Positions 33,203 to 43,129 of a DNA stretch of 64,000 nucleotides are shown here, piece by piece (position 1 is the stretch's first letter; every line of letters begins with the position of its first letter). A program made the translations under genes and the position numbers. Below the pieces are notes generated by a model. The model was not told the origin of the DNA, did no database searches, and saw nothing but the letters and a program-made list of their open reading frames with translations. The stretch is from CAVSRC01 sp963743015 (GTDB lineage Bacteria > Pseudomonadota > Alphaproteobacteria > Rhizobiales > Kaistiaceae): assembly GCA_963743015.1 (NCBI GenBank), contig CAVUOD010000014.1:310001-374000 (forward strand), in the 5' to 3' direction.

Positions 33203-33934
33203 ATGGCCGACACAGGAATGTCACTGCTGAGCGCCGAAAATCCGCTTGTGCCTTTGCGCGCCGGCCTGCTGGCCGATCAGGTCGCCGATCACATCGTCGA
33301 AGCCATCGCGCGGCGCAGGCTTGTTTCGGGCCAGAAGCTGATCGAGGTGGAACTGGCCGACGCGCTCGGGGTCAGCCGCGTGCCCATCCGCGAAGCAACC
33401 CGCATCCTGGCCAGCCAGGGCATCGTCGTGCCGACGCCGCGGCGGGGCATGCGGGTGGCCAAATTCGACCACGCCTGGGGCACCCAGCTGCACAATGCCC
33501 GGGTGGCCATCGAACAGCTTGCGGCACGCATCGTGGCAGAAAAACTGAAGGCGGACAGCCAGGCGATTGCTTTGCTTCTCAAGCGGGTGGAGCAGATCGA
33601 GCGCGAGGTCAAGAACCCGCAGGATGGCTGGTTCAGCGTCAACCAGGCCGACATCGCATTTCATGCCGCCGTGTTCGAGATCGCCGGAAGCCCGCTTCTT
33701 TCCACCCTGTGGTCGGCGATCGCGCGGCACGTGCTGATCATGTTCGCGATCGAAACCTACAGGGATACCGAGTTCGAACGCATTGCGGCGGAACACCAGA
33801 CTTATGTTGAAGCCCTGCAGTCGGGGAACCCCGTTCTTCTGGACAAGGAGATCGAGGACCACGTCGCCGGCAAGCAGATCTTCGACACGGGAATGCAAAG
33901 TCAGCCGGACAGCTCTGCACGTCAGCCCGACTAA
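33203..33934 (+). CDS. GntR family (FCD) transcriptional regulator
   Basis: A 243-residue regulator with a winged helix (ELADALGVSRVPIREATRILASQGIV) and a C-terminal FCD all-helical ligand domain (ADIAFHAAVFEIAGSPLL with metal-binding His/Asp positions, and AEHQTYVEALQSG). FCD regulators commonly sense sugar acids and other carboxylates. It is 31 bases upstream of a PotD-type binding-protein gene and likely controls the importer and enzymes downstream. Confidence 0.9.
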   Translation: MADTGMSLLSAENPLVPLRAGLLADQVADHIVEAIARRRLVSGQKLIEVELADALGVSRVPIREATRILASQGIVVPTPRRGMRVAKFDHAWGTQLHNARVAIEQLAARIVAEKLKADSQAIALLLKRVEQIEREVKNPQDGWFSVNQADIAFHAAVFEIAGSPLLSTLWSAIARHVLIMFAIETYRDTEFERIAAEHQTYVEALQSGNPVLLDKEIEDHVAGKQIFDTGMQSQPDSSARQPD

Positions 33935-33965
33935 CCGTCCACGAAGGGGAAGGGAGTACAAGAAG

Positions 33966-35054
33966 ATGTCGACACGGAAGAGCAAAGTCGATGGTGCCAA
34001 GGGTGCGAAGGGTGATCGGTCACTGATCAATCGTCGCCAGGCGCTGGTAGGTGCAGGCGCCGTTCTCGCCGCACCGTTGGTGATGCGCAAAGCCTGGGCT
34101 GCGAGCCGCTCGCTGCGCATCATGTGCTGGGAGGGGTATGCCGAGCCGGAATGGCTGGATCCCTTCAAGAAGAAGTATGACGCCGACGTTTCGGTATCCT
34201 ATGCCGGCTCGGTCGACGAGATGTTCGCCAAGATGCAGGGTTCGAAGGGGGCCGATTTCGATCTCATCTCGGTCGATACCTCGGGCTTCGACCGCTATAT
34301 CAAGGCCAAGCTGATCCAGCCGCTCGACATGGCCAAGATCCCCAATTCGGCCAATCTCAGCGCGGCTTTCCAGAAGGTGCCACCGACCATGCGCGGCGAC
34401 ACCCATTACGGCGTGCCGTTCGCCTGGGGCTCGCTGCCGCTGGTCTACGACAAGGCCCAGTTCGATGCCGCGCCGGACAGCTGGGAAGTGATGTGGGACC
34501 CCGCCAATGCGCAGAAACTGATCGCGCTCGACGATGCCAACAACAGCATCACGCTGGGCGCGATGGTCTTGGGGATCAAGGAGCCGTTCAACCTGACCGA
34601 CGCCCAGTTCGAGCAGGTCAAGGAGAAGCTGATCGCTCAGAAGAAGCTGCTCCTGACCTACTTCGCCGGCTTCGACGAGGGCGTGAACATCTTCGCCCAG
34701 TCCAACATCAAGGCGATGTTCTCGATGGGCGAGCCGCAGGTCGCTGCCCTGCAGAAGAAGGGCGTCGACGCGGCGATGACCATCCCGAAGGAAGGCGCCA
34801 TCGGCTGGCTCGACTGCTGGGAGATGTCGGCAGGAGCGGCGGATACCGACCTCGCCTATGCCTGGATCAATGCCTGCCTCGACAAGAAAGTCGGCACGAT
34901 CCTTTCGGACGACAAGAGCTACGGCAACACGACCAACGAGGAAGCCAATGTCCGCAACGGGTTCACCTATGCGGACAAGCTCACCTTCCTGCTGACGCCG
35001 GAGAACTTCGACAAACGCGTCCAGGTCTGGAACGAGGTTAAGGCGGCAATCTAG
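33966..35054 (+). CDS. PotD-type ABC transporter substrate-binding protein
   Basis: A 362-residue extracytoplasmic protein of the spermidine/putrescine-binding class. INRRQALVGAGAVLAAPLV is a twin-arginine-like signal. The mature part begins SLRIMCWEGYAEPEWLDPFKK, with VSYAGSVDEMFAKM and GVPFAWGSLPLVYDK further on, the usual PotD pattern. The ATG at 33966 follows AAGAAG. Surrounding enolase-superfamily, lactonase and SDR genes suggest a sugar-acid ligand in place of a polyamine. Confidence 0.88.
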   Translation: MSTRKSKVDGAKGAKGDRSLINRRQALVGAGAVLAAPLVMRKAWAASRSLRIMCWEGYAEPEWLDPFKKKYDADVSVSYAGSVDEMFAKMQGSKGADFDLISVDTSGFDRYIKAKLIQPLDMAKIPNSANLSAAFQKVPPTMRGDTHYGVPFAWGSLPLVYDKAQFDAAPDSWEVMWDPANAQKLIALDDANNSITLGAMVLGIKEPFNLTDAQFEQVKEKLIAQKKLLLTYFAGFDEGVNIFAQSNIKAMFSMGEPQVAALQKKGVDAAMTIPKEGAIGWLDCWEMSAGAADTDLAYAWINACLDKKVGTILSDDKSYGNTTNEEANVRNGFTYADKLTFLLTPENFDKRVQVWNEVKAAI

Positions 35055-35076
35055 GCTGCTGCAATACAATCTCGCT

Positions 35077-35105
35077 TGCGGGGCGGCGGTTGCCGCCGCC
35101 TCGCA
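35077..35105. repeat. Strong stem-loop after the substrate-binding-protein gene
   Basis: TGCGGGGCGGCGG pairs with CCGCCGCCTCGCA over 13 bp (one G-U pair) with a TTG loop. It lies 22 bases after the binding-protein stop and 24 bases before the next gene. No T-run follows. Same position and type as the hairpins in the other three importers. Confidence 0.68.
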
Positions 35106-35129
35106 CCTTTCGGCAACACGGACACCCAA

Positions 35130-36341
35130 ATGCACACCATTTCACCGATCCTCCAGGGACCGGCGCCTCGCCTCGCCATCACCGATGTGGAATGCCACGT
35201 CCTTCTGGCTCCGGACTACGATCCGCGCTTCACATCTTCCGCCCAGGACAGCTTCGTCGTTCTGATTCACACCGACGGCGGCGTCACCGGGATCGGCGAG
35301 TGCGACGCCAATCCATGGATGGCCAAGGCGGTCATCGAGGCACCCGGCACGCACACAATGGGCCTGTCGGTCAAGGATCTGCTGATTGGCGCCAATCCGT
35401 TCGAGATCGGCGCCCTGTGGGAGAAGATCTATCTTGGCACCGCCATGAACGGGCGGCGCGGAATGGTGATCCACGCCATGAGCGCCGTCGAGATGGCGCT
35501 GTGGGACCTGTGCGGCAAGGCGGTCGGCCTGCCGGTGCATGCCCTGCTCGGCGGCGCCACGCGCGAACGCATCACGCCCTATGCATCGCTGCAGCCGGCC
35601 GGCAACAGCTTCGAGGAATACCGCGACGCCCTGGTCAAGTCTGCTCTCGAAGCCAAGGCCCTCGGCTTCACCGCCATGAAGAGCGAAGTGACCTTGAACG
35701 GCCCCTATGCCCATTCCGGCATGCGCGAGCCCTACGACAGGCATACCGAGGTCGTCGCCGCCGTGCGCAAGGCCGTCGGCCCGGACGTCACGCTGATGGT
35801 CGACGTCCAATATCTGTGGGATGATGCGGACGCCTGCCTGTCCACCATCAAGGACTGGAAGGAGTTCGATCTGTATTTCCTGGAGACGCCGCTCTTCGCC
35901 GATGATGTCGAGGGCATGGCCAAGGTCTGTGCCGAGGCGCCGATGAAGATTTCGAGCGGCGAGTGGCTGGCGACCCGCTACGAGTTCAAGGAGCTGATGG
36001 ACATCGGCAAGATTCACGTGGCCCAGCCTGACGTCGGTCGCGTCGGCGGCATCGGCGAGGCCAAGATCGTGTGCGACATGGCGGCCGAGCGCGGCCTCAC
36101 GATCGTTCCGCACTGCTGGAAGACCGGCATCTCCATCTCGGCGACGGCGCATCTGGCCTTCGTCACCAACCATTGTGCCTTCGTCGAATATCTGCCGCCG
36201 CAATTGTGTGTGGAGCGGCTGCGCCGTGAACTGGCGCATGAGGAGCTGAAGCTCGAAGACGGCACCATCGCTTTGCCGAGCAAACCCGGGCTTGGCGTCG
36301 AACTCGACTACGACGTGATGCGACGTTTCACTGTGGCTTGA
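35130..36341 (+). CDS. Enolase-superfamily protein (mandelate racemase/muconate lactonizing type)
   Basis: A 403-residue protein, probably an acid-sugar dehydratase. The barrel metal ligands are Asp in LMVDVQYLW, Glu in FLETPLF and Glu in SSGEWL. PHCWKTGISIS holds the C-terminal His of the mandelate-racemase type, and FTAMKSEV the Lys position. The N-terminal capping domain and AMSAVEMALWDLCGKAVG are intact. It is embedded between the binding protein and ATPase genes of a PotABCD-type importer, so its substrate is likely the imported compound. The frame is open upstream of the ATG but overlaps the hairpin. Confidence 0.87.
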   Translation: MHTISPILQGPAPRLAITDVECHVLLAPDYDPRFTSSAQDSFVVLIHTDGGVTGIGECDANPWMAKAVIEAPGTHTMGLSVKDLLIGANPFEIGALWEKIYLGTAMNGRRGMVIHAMSAVEMALWDLCGKAVGLPVHALLGGATRERITPYASLQPAGNSFEEYRDALVKSALEAKALGFTAMKSEVTLNGPYAHSGMREPYDRHTEVVAAVRKAVGPDVTLMVDVQYLWDDADACLSTIKDWKEFDLYFLETPLFADDVEGMAKVCAEAPMKISSGEWLATRYEFKELMDIGKIHVAQPDVGRVGGIGEAKIVCDMAAERGLTIVPHCWKTGISISATAHLAFVTNHCAFVEYLPPQLCVERLRRELAHEELKLEDGTIALPSKPGLGVELDYDVMRRFTVA

Positions 36342-36345
36342 TCCG

Positions 36346-37401
36346 ATGAGCCTTGTTCTGGACGGTGTATCGAAGACATACGGCAACACGGAGGTGTTGC
36401 GCCCGATCACGCTTGAAATTCCCAAGGGTGAATTTCTCACCGTGCTCGGGCCGTCGGGCTCGGGCAAGACGACCATCCTCAGGCTGGTCGGCGGTTTCAC
36501 ACAGCCGACCAGCGGTAGCGTCGTCCTCAACGGCAGGGACCTTGGCCGCGTGCCCACCAACAAGCGGCCGTTCAACACCGTCTTCCAGGACTATGCGCTC
36601 TTCCCGCATATGACCGTGGCCCAGAACGTCGGTTACGGGCTGATGATCCGGCGCATGCCGAAGGCGGACGTGAGCCGCATCGTCACGCGGGCGCTGGACG
36701 TGGTCGGCCTGAGCGATTTTCCCAAGCGCTATCCTTCCGAGCTTTCCGGCGGGCAGCGTCAGCGAGTGGCGCTGGCCCGCGCGATTGTCTGCGAGCCGGA
36801 GGTGGTCCTGCTCGACGAGCCGCTGTCGGCGCTGGATGCCGAGCTCAGGCGGCAGATGCAGGTGTTCCTCAAGGACCTGCAGCGCAAGATCGGGGCCACC
36901 TTCCTGTTCGTCACCCACGACCAGCAGGAAGCGATTTCGATGTCGGACAGGCTGGTGGTGATGAATGTCGGCGGTGTCGAACAGATCGGCACGCCCGAGG
37001 ACATCTACTACCGGCCGCAGACCCCGTTCGTTGCGAGCTTCTTCGGCGACAACAATCTGTGCGACGCGGAGTTCGACGGCGAGGGCCGGCTGGTCACGCC
37101 GTTCGGCACCATCGCCTGCCCGCAGGGGGTCGCCAGCGCCCGGCGCAAGGTCACGATCGCCATGCGGCCGGAGCTTTTCAGCCTCGGTGCGCGCGAAGAT
37201 ACGCTCACCTTCGCGGCCAAGGTCGAGGACATCAGGTTCGCCGGCGCGAGCAGCCACCTCGTGGTCAGGGCCGGCGCGCCTGAAATGGCGCTCACCGTCA
37301 AGGTGACGAGCACACCGGGCATGCATCACTTCCAGGCCGGCGAAGCCGTGACGCTGTCGATCAAGAACAATGACATTGCCGTGGTGGAGCAGCCGTCATG
37401 A
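36346..37401 (+). CDS. PotA-type ABC transporter ATP-binding protein
   Basis: A 351-residue ATPase: Walker A GPSGSGKTT, Q-loop VFQDYALFPHMTV, signature LSGGQRQRVALARAI, Walker B VVLLDEPLSALDAE, switch THDQQEA, and a C-terminal TOBE domain (ITIAMRPELFSL-like segment). This is the polyamine/iron/2-aminoethylphosphonate class (PotA, FbpC, PhnT). Its ATG is 2 bases after the enolase stop and its end overlaps the first permease by 4 bases. Confidence 0.92.
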   Translation: MSLVLDGVSKTYGNTEVLRPITLEIPKGEFLTVLGPSGSGKTTILRLVGGFTQPTSGSVVLNGRDLGRVPTNKRPFNTVFQDYALFPHMTVAQNVGYGLMIRRMPKADVSRIVTRALDVVGLSDFPKRYPSELSGGQRQRVALARAIVCEPEVVLLDEPLSALDAELRRQMQVFLKDLQRKIGATFLFVTHDQQEAISMSDRLVVMNVGGVEQIGTPEDIYYRPQTPFVASFFGDNNLCDAEFDGEGRLVTPFGTIACPQGVASARRKVTIAMRPELFSLGAREDTLTFAAKVEDIRFAGASSHLVVRAGAPEMALTVKVTSTPGMHHFQAGEAVTLSIKNNDIAVVEQPS

Positions 37402-38237
37402 CGGCCCGGCCCTGGCGCTTCGTGCTCTTCGTGCTGGTCATCGCGGCACCCGTGGTGCTGGTGGCGCTGCCTATCGCCAATTTCTTCGTGATGTCGTTCT
37501 GGCGCGTGTCGAGCAACGTCATCACGCCGGACTTCACGTTCAAGAACTACATCGGCTTCTTCGAGAACGAGGCCTACTGGCGGACCTTCCTGTTCACCAT
37601 CGAACTCTGCGCCGCGGTCTCGGCGATCGGCATTGTCATCGGCTACCCGGTCTCCTACTTCATCTGGCGGCTGCGCGGGCGGGCCAAGTATGCGCTGCTT
37701 CTCCTGCTGATCCTGCCCCTGTTCATGAGCTACATCGTCAAGATCTACACGATGCGCTCGATCCTCGGGCTGACCGGCTTCCTCAACCAGATTCTCCTGT
37801 TCACCGGCATCCTCAAGCAGCCGAGCCTGCTGTTCCTCTACAATCGGACGGCGATCCTCATCTCGATGGCGGTGATCTTCCTGCCCTTCGTCATCCTGCC
37901 GATCTTCCTGACGCTCGAGCGCATTCCCGCCACGCTGATCAACGCCTCGGCCGACCTCGGGGCCGGGTCGGCGGATACCTTCCGGCGGGTCATCCTGCCG
38001 CTCAGCCTGCCCGGCACCATCGCCGGGGCGCTGTTCACCTTCGTCCTGGCGCTCGGCGACTTCATCACGCCGCAAATGGTGGGCGGACCCAACGGATTCA
38101 CATTCGGGCGGGTGATCTGGTCGCAGTTCGGGCTCGCCTACAACTGGCCGTTCGGAGCGGCGCTGGCGGTGATCCTGTTCGCGTTCGCCCTGGTGATCAT
38201 CGTGCTCGCCGGGCTTGCCAGCAGCCGGCAGGTGTAG
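37398..38237 (+). CDS. PotB-type ABC transporter permease
   Basis: A 279-residue inner-membrane protein with about six helices. The cytoplasmic loop ATLINASADLGAGSADTFRRVILPLSLPG is the EAA motif that contacts the ATPase. The long first periplasmic region and the helix FVLALGDFITPQMVGG are typical of PotB. Overlap with the ATPase gene (ATGA) shows coupling. Confidence 0.91.
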   Translation: MTARPWRFVLFVLVIAAPVVLVALPIANFFVMSFWRVSSNVITPDFTFKNYIGFFENEAYWRTFLFTIELCAAVSAIGIVIGYPVSYFIWRLRGRAKYALLLLLILPLFMSYIVKIYTMRSILGLTGFLNQILLFTGILKQPSLLFLYNRTAILISMAVIFLPFVILPIFLTLERIPATLINASADLGAGSADTFRRVILPLSLPGTIAGALFTFVLALGDFITPQMVGGPNGFTFGRVIWSQFGLAYNWPFGAALAVILFAFALVIIVLAGLASSRQV

Positions 38238-38239
38238 CA

Positions 38240-39046
38240 ATGCGCAAGTCGCTTGCCGAACGTGTAGTCGATGTCGTGCTCGGGCTGGTCACGCTGGCGA
38301 CCTTCTTCGTGCTCTACACCCCGGTCATCATCTCGGCCGTGTTCTCGATCGTGCCCACCGATCGCTCAGGGGTGCATTGGGACAAGTGGACATTCGTCTG
38401 GTACGGCCGGCTTCTCGACAACCCATCCGTCATCGCGTCGGTCAAGACGACGCTGATCTGCGGGGCGATCGCCGTCACGGTGGCGACCGTCCTGGCCATC
38501 ATCATCGCGCTTTACGTCGAGTGGGAAGGCGCGATGTTCCGTCGCCTGATCGAGCTGATGGTCTATCTGCCGTTCCTGATGCCGCCCATCATCACCGGCC
38601 TGTCGCTGCTTATCTTCTTCAACGGAATCGGCATTCCGCGCGGCATCCTGACCATCGCCATCGGCCACACGGCGCTGGTGCTGGCCATCCTTTACCGGCT
38701 GGTGCTGACCCGGCTGCAGGCCACCCCGAAGACCATGGTCGAGGCGTCGTCCGATCTGGGGGCGACGCGGCTGCAGACATTCCGCTACGTGTTGTGGCCG
38801 CAACTGCGCTCCGCCGCTGTCACGGGCGCCGTTCTGGCCCTCACCATCTCCTTCGACGAAACGTTCATCACCGTGTTTCTGGCCGGCGACACCACGACGT
38901 TGCCGTTGCGCCTGTGGGGGATGATGCGGGTCGGCTTCACGCCGGAGATCAACGCTCTGGTGACCATCGTGCTCGGGGTGTCGATCACGCTTGCCATCGT
39001 CGCTTCCATGAGGCTGACCCCCAAGGGAGAACTGGAAAACCTATGA
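38240..39046 (+). CDS. PotC-type ABC transporter permease
   Basis: A 268-residue inner-membrane protein with six predicted helices and the EAA loop MVEASSDLGATRLQTFRYVLWPQL. ISFDETFITVFLAG and TLPLRLWGMMR are PotC-family patterns. It starts two bases after the PotB-type gene and overlaps the SDR gene by 4 bases. With the PotB-type protein it forms the channel. Confidence 0.91.
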   Translation: MRKSLAERVVDVVLGLVTLATFFVLYTPVIISAVFSIVPTDRSGVHWDKWTFVWYGRLLDNPSVIASVKTTLICGAIAVTVATVLAIIIALYVEWEGAMFRRLIELMVYLPFLMPPIITGLSLLIFFNGIGIPRGILTIAIGHTALVLAILYRLVLTRLQATPKTMVEASSDLGATRLQTFRYVLWPQLRSAAVTGAVLALTISFDETFITVFLAGDTTTLPLRLWGMMRVGFTPEINALVTIVLGVSITLAIVASMRLTPKGELENL

Positions 39047-39822
39047 CAGCTGGATGTCTGCAGGGACGCATCGCCCTGGTCACCGGAGCGGCGGGCGGGA
39101 TCGGACTGGCGATCGCTGCCCGGCTCGCCAAGGAAGGCGCCTCGGTGGTGATCGCCGACATCAAAGAGGAACAGGCGAAGAAGGCTGCGAGCGCGCTCGA
39201 AGGCGACGTCATCGCCCACCCCGTCGACATCGGCAGCGAATCGTCGATTGCGGCCCTCAGGGACGCCATCGCCGCTCGCTACGGGCGCCTGGAGATCCTG
39301 GTCAACAACGCCGCCATTCTCGACGCAACCGGCTTTGCCGGCATGACCATGGCCGACTATCTGCGCGTCATCGATATCAACCAGCACGGCGCCATCCGGG
39401 TCACCATGGCCATGATCGATCTCATCCGCAAAGGCGGCGAGAGCAAGCGCATCCTCAACATCGCCTCGATCATGGGCGTGCGCGGCAGCCGCAATTCCAT
39501 TCCCTATTCGACGGCGAAGGGCGGCATCGTCAATTTCACCCGGGCGCTCGCCTGCGACCTGGCGGACGAGGGCATCATCGTCAATGCCGTCGCTCCCGGC
39601 TTCATCGACACCGACATGGCCCAGCTTCCCGACGGGTCGGGGCACGAGCACCAGACCGACTGGTTCCAGGACATCTACCTCAAATACGGGCGCATCCCTC
39701 TCAGGCGCGCCGGACTTCCCGACGACATTGCCGGGCCGGCCTTCTTCCTTTGCTCCGACGATGCCCGTTACGTCACCGGCCAGATCCTTCTGGTCGACGG
39801 GGGCGTGTCGGCGACTTTCTGA
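39043..39822 (+). CDS. SDR family dehydrogenase
   Basis: A 259-residue short-chain dehydrogenase with TGAAGGIG, NNAA, the catalytic YSTAK and VDGGVSATF at the C-terminus. Asp in VVIADIKEEQ suggests NAD preference. Coupled to the PotC-type gene by a 4-base overlap and followed by a lactonase gene, which fits oxidation of an aldose to its lactone. Confidence 0.87.
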   Translation: MTAGCLQGRIALVTGAAGGIGLAIAARLAKEGASVVIADIKEEQAKKAASALEGDVIAHPVDIGSESSIAALRDAIAARYGRLEILVNNAAILDATGFAGMTMADYLRVIDINQHGAIRVTMAMIDLIRKGGESKRILNIASIMGVRGSRNSIPYSTAKGGIVNFTRALACDLADEGIIVNAVAPGFIDTDMAQLPDGSGHEHQTDWFQDIYLKYGRIPLRRAGLPDDIAGPAFFLCSDDARYVTGQILLVDGGVSATF

Positions 39823-39831
39823 GGTGCCGGC

Positions 39832-40711
39832 ATGAAGGCGGAACTGCTGGCAGAAATCCCCTGCGAGCTGGGCGAAAGCCCGATCTGGCTGGAGCGCTCG
39901 GGCGAGCTGGTGTGGATCGACGCTGCCGGCTGCATTCTCCACAGCCTGGGGCCGGATGGAGGCACCCCGACTGCGACCCGCTTCCCCGGCCTGAGCCCGG
40001 CGGGCATGGCGATCGAGACCAGCCGGGACGGGCACCCTGCTCATCAGCAGCCGGGATGGCCTCGTCCTCTTCGATCGGGCGAGCGGCGCGGTCTCGCCGT
40101 TCTCCCATCCGGCCGCGGCGATGCCGCACCTCTTCTACAATGACGGCAAGGTCGACAGCCTGGGCCGGCTCTGGGTGGGCACCGCCGATCGCAGGGAGAC
40201 CGACCCGCGCGGCATCCTCTTTCGCTTCGATGGCAGAGAGGGCGTGCCGGTCGATGCCGGCTTTGCCGTCTGCAACGGCCCGGCCTTCAGCCGCGACGCC
40301 AGCCGACTCTATCTGAGCGACAGTACGACGGGGCGCATCCTCGCCTACGACATCGACGCGGAAGGCCGGCTCGTCGACCGCGAGGTGCTGGTGCATTTCG
40401 AGAGCGCGGAAGGCTTTCCCGACGGGCTGACGGTCGACAGCGCGGAATGCCTGTGGGTGGCGCATTTCGGCGGTGGCTGTGTCAGCCGCTACTCTTCGCA
40501 GGGCGTACTGCTCGAGCGCGTGCGTTTGCCGGTGCCGAACGTCACCAGCCTCTGTTTCGGCGGCGCGGACAACCGTCAGCTCTTCATCACCACCGCCCGC
40601 GAAGGTCTCGATGAGGCGGGTCGCGCGGCAGCGCCCCTGTCGGGGAGCGTCTTCACCGTGCTGACCGACGTCCCCGGCCTGCGCAACCTCGCCTACCGGC
40701 TCGACCGATGA
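39832..40711 (+). pseudogene. SMP-30/gluconolactonase family protein, interrupted by one frameshift
   Basis: A calcium-dependent lactonase of the regucalcin family. The first part reads ELLAEIPCELGESPIWLE, with the metal-binding Glu in GESP. The second part reads MPHLFYNDGKVDSLGRLWVGT and FPDGLTVDSAECLWVAHFGG, with the Asn and Asp ligands. The frames disagree because of one extra G in the GGG at 40030-40032. Removing it gives DGTLLISSRDGLVLFD and a 292-residue protein, normal for the family. It would hydrolyse the lactone made by the preceding SDR. Probably intact in the organism. Confidence 0.82.
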
Positions 40712-41705
40712 GCGGCGAGCGCCATCTGTCCTGGTCGCATGGCAGCTTCGCTGTCCTGCCCACGGCCGGCATGTTGGCCTGGGCCGAGTTCCTGGTGGAC
40801 GGAAAGCCGTTCCGCCCCTTCGCCAGAGCCGAATGGGCGGGCAGCCTGAACGATCCGGCCATCGCCGGGTCATCTGCGCGAACTCGGCGGCGAATTCGTC
40901 GGCGTGCCCTTCGGTTCCAGCCCGCCGCCGCAAGGCTTGTCGGCCGCATGGGCGGGCGTGGTCGGCGATCACGAGAATGCCACCCCCCACGGACCTTCTG
41001 CCGATCGCGACTGGGAGATCGTCTCTTGTGAGAAGGGCGCCGGTGACGATGCGCCTCGCCTATGACGAAACGTCACCGGTGCGGATGCTCGATCGCGCGA
41101 TTGCCGGGCGCGACGGCGAGGCCGCCCTCGACTTTCGCCTCGATATCCACGCGCGGCGGGAAGCGCATATCTCGCTCGGCCTCCACCCCATCTTCAAGCT
41201 GCCGGCGACGCCCGGCTCGCTGGCGCTCGAAGCCGCGTTCGAGACGGGCTTTACCTATCCGGGGATGATCCCGCCTGGAAAGATGGTGACGCTTCCCGGC
41301 CGCACCTTTTCGTCTCTCTCCGCCGTACCCGGGCCATCCGGTCCGGTCGATCTCAGCCAACTGCCGCCCGGCGGAGAGGTGGAAGACGTGGTCCAGCTTG
41401 GCCTGGTCAGGGGGCCGATCGTGCTCAGCTATCGCGACGAAGGCGTGGCGATGCAGCTCGACTGGGATCGCTCCCTTGTGCCCTCGACGCTCATCTGGCT
41501 TTCGGATCACGGTGCCACCGACGCGCCCTTCTGCGGGCGTTATCGCGGGCTGGGTGTCGAACCGATTGCCGCCGCCTTCGATCTCGCCGACGCGGTGTCC
41601 GTATCGGCCAACCCGATCAACGAAAAGGGGATAGCAACAGCGATCCCGATATCGCCCGAACGACCGATTTCGATCCGCTACGCGATCTCGGCCCGGTCGC
41701 TATAG
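40708..41705 (+). pseudogene. Aldose 1-epimerase-like protein, interrupted by two frameshifts
   Basis: The start MSGERHLSWSHGSFAVLPTAGM, the middle (HLRELGGEFVGVPFGS) and the end (RLAYDETSPVRML; HISLGLHPIFKLPA) lie in three frames. Each switch follows one extra G, in GGG at 40867-40869 and in GGG at 41035-41037. Corrected length is 331 residues. The galactose-mutarotase-like beta-sandwich is suggested by GLHPIFKLP and GLGVEP near the C-terminus; the assignment is moderate. The ATG overlaps the lactonase stop. The 3' end overlaps the convergent enolase-type gene by 6 bases. Confidence 0.62.
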
Positions 41706-42847
41706 GCGCAGCGCATCCGCATCGACGGTGACCGCACGCAGGCGATCCAGATCGAGTGCGACGCCAAGGCCCGGTACATCGGGGATCTCAAGATAGCCTT
41801 CCGCGTCGAGGCGAAGGGAACCTGGAGGATGCCATCAACATAGCGGCTGCCGCCGATATATTCGACGAAGTCCGTATTGGGGAAGGCGGCGGCCATCTGC
41901 AGGTCGGCGGCGAGACCCAGGGCGGTGTTCCAGCCATGGCCGACATAGCGGATGCCGTGGTCCTCCGCCGCTTCGACAATCCGGCGCTGCTCGGTGATGC
42001 CGCCGACCTTGGTGACATCGGGCTGGATGATGTCGAAGGCGCCGGCCTCGATGAAGGGGATGAAGCTCTGGCGGCGCGTCAGGACTTCGCCACCGCTGAT
42101 CGGCACACGGCTGTATTTGCGCAAGGCGACAAAGCCTTCCAGATCGTCCGGACAGAGCGCCTCCTCAAGCCAGTCGATGTCGTACTGGACAAGCATGTCG
42201 GCGGTGCGCATGGCCCATTTCAGCCGGTTCGGCCAGAAGGCGTCGCTGCCGCCGGGATCGATCATCAGGTTCTCGCCGTGCGACAGCACATCGCGCGCGG
42301 CGCGGATGATCGCCTCGTCATCGGCATAGGAGCCGGTGCGGCCGAAGGGGCCCCAGCCGATCTTGAAGGCGCGGTAGCCCTTCTCGACATAGGATGCGAT
42401 CTCGTCGGCCATCTTCGCCGGCGCATCCATGAGCAGCGATGCATAGGGCTTGATACGGGTCTTGTGGCGTCCGCCGAGCAGGACCGAGATGGACTGCCCG
42501 GTCGCTTTGCCGAGCAGGTCCCACAGCGCAATGTTGATGCCGCTGATGACGTTGGTCAGCGTGCCGCCGCGTCCCATCCAGAAGGTGTTCTGGTGAAGCG
42601 TCTCGGTCAGGCGGCCGACCTCGGCGCCGTTCTGTCCGACAAGCAGAGGCGTGAGCACACGTACCGCCTCACGCGCCAGGAAGCCGTCGGTGAAGGTCGA
42701 GCCGTAGCCGCTGATTCCGGCGCTGGTGTGGATCGCGATGATGGCGTGAACGGAATCGTCGGGCGTGATCTCGTTGGTCCAGCCGCCCTTGGGGCTCTCG
42801 CCGACCAGGGGAACGCAGGCGATATGTTCGATTGTCAGGGATTGCAT
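41700..42847 (-). CDS. Enolase-superfamily protein 2, frameshifted near the C-terminus
   Basis: A mandelate racemase/muconate lactonizing enzyme-type protein. Metal ligands lie in LMIDPGGSDAFW (Asp), DWLEEALCP (Glu) and ISGGEVL (Glu); GHGWNTALG holds the C-terminal His. As written the frame goes wrong after VPFA and runs on to 41678. One missing base near 41810 (CC for CCC on the coding strand) restores LDAEGYLEIPDVPGLGVALD and a stop at 41700-41702, 382 residues, a normal family ending. It is transcribed towards the first enolase locus and is divergent from a GntR-type gene, its likely regulator. Confidence 0.85.
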
Positions 42848-43028
42848 TTTGACACCACGGTCGTGTTGGCCTTCCGGTCTCGTCGTCGTCGCATGATCCC
42901 GGAAGAGGTCTCCTGCCGGCAAATCCGGTCCCCGGCCCGCGATCGACCAATTGCGCCCTGTTTGCGTCCGTGCGGACGCCGGACGGACACAACCACACCG
43001 ACCGAAAAGGGTCCACCGAAAGGAACGG

Positions 43029-43059
43029 TTGATATGTTTTGCATATACCGTATACGGTA
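43029..43059. promoter_or_regulatory. Promoter and GntR-type operator between enolase 2 and its regulator
   Basis: TACCGTATACGGTA (43046-43059) is a perfect 14-bp palindrome. TTGATA (43029-43034) and TATACG (43051-43056) at 16-bp spacing could form a promoter for the rightward GntR gene, with the palindrome covering the -10. Palindromes with a GTATAC core are usual for FCD-type GntR proteins. Binding by the adjacent regulator is inferred. Confidence 0.65.
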
Positions 43060-43129
43060 GTCAATAGTTGCTCGGTCCAGGCAGCGTCGCCTTGCGGACC
43101 GGCGACGAGAGGCGAAGGACAACGGGCTC

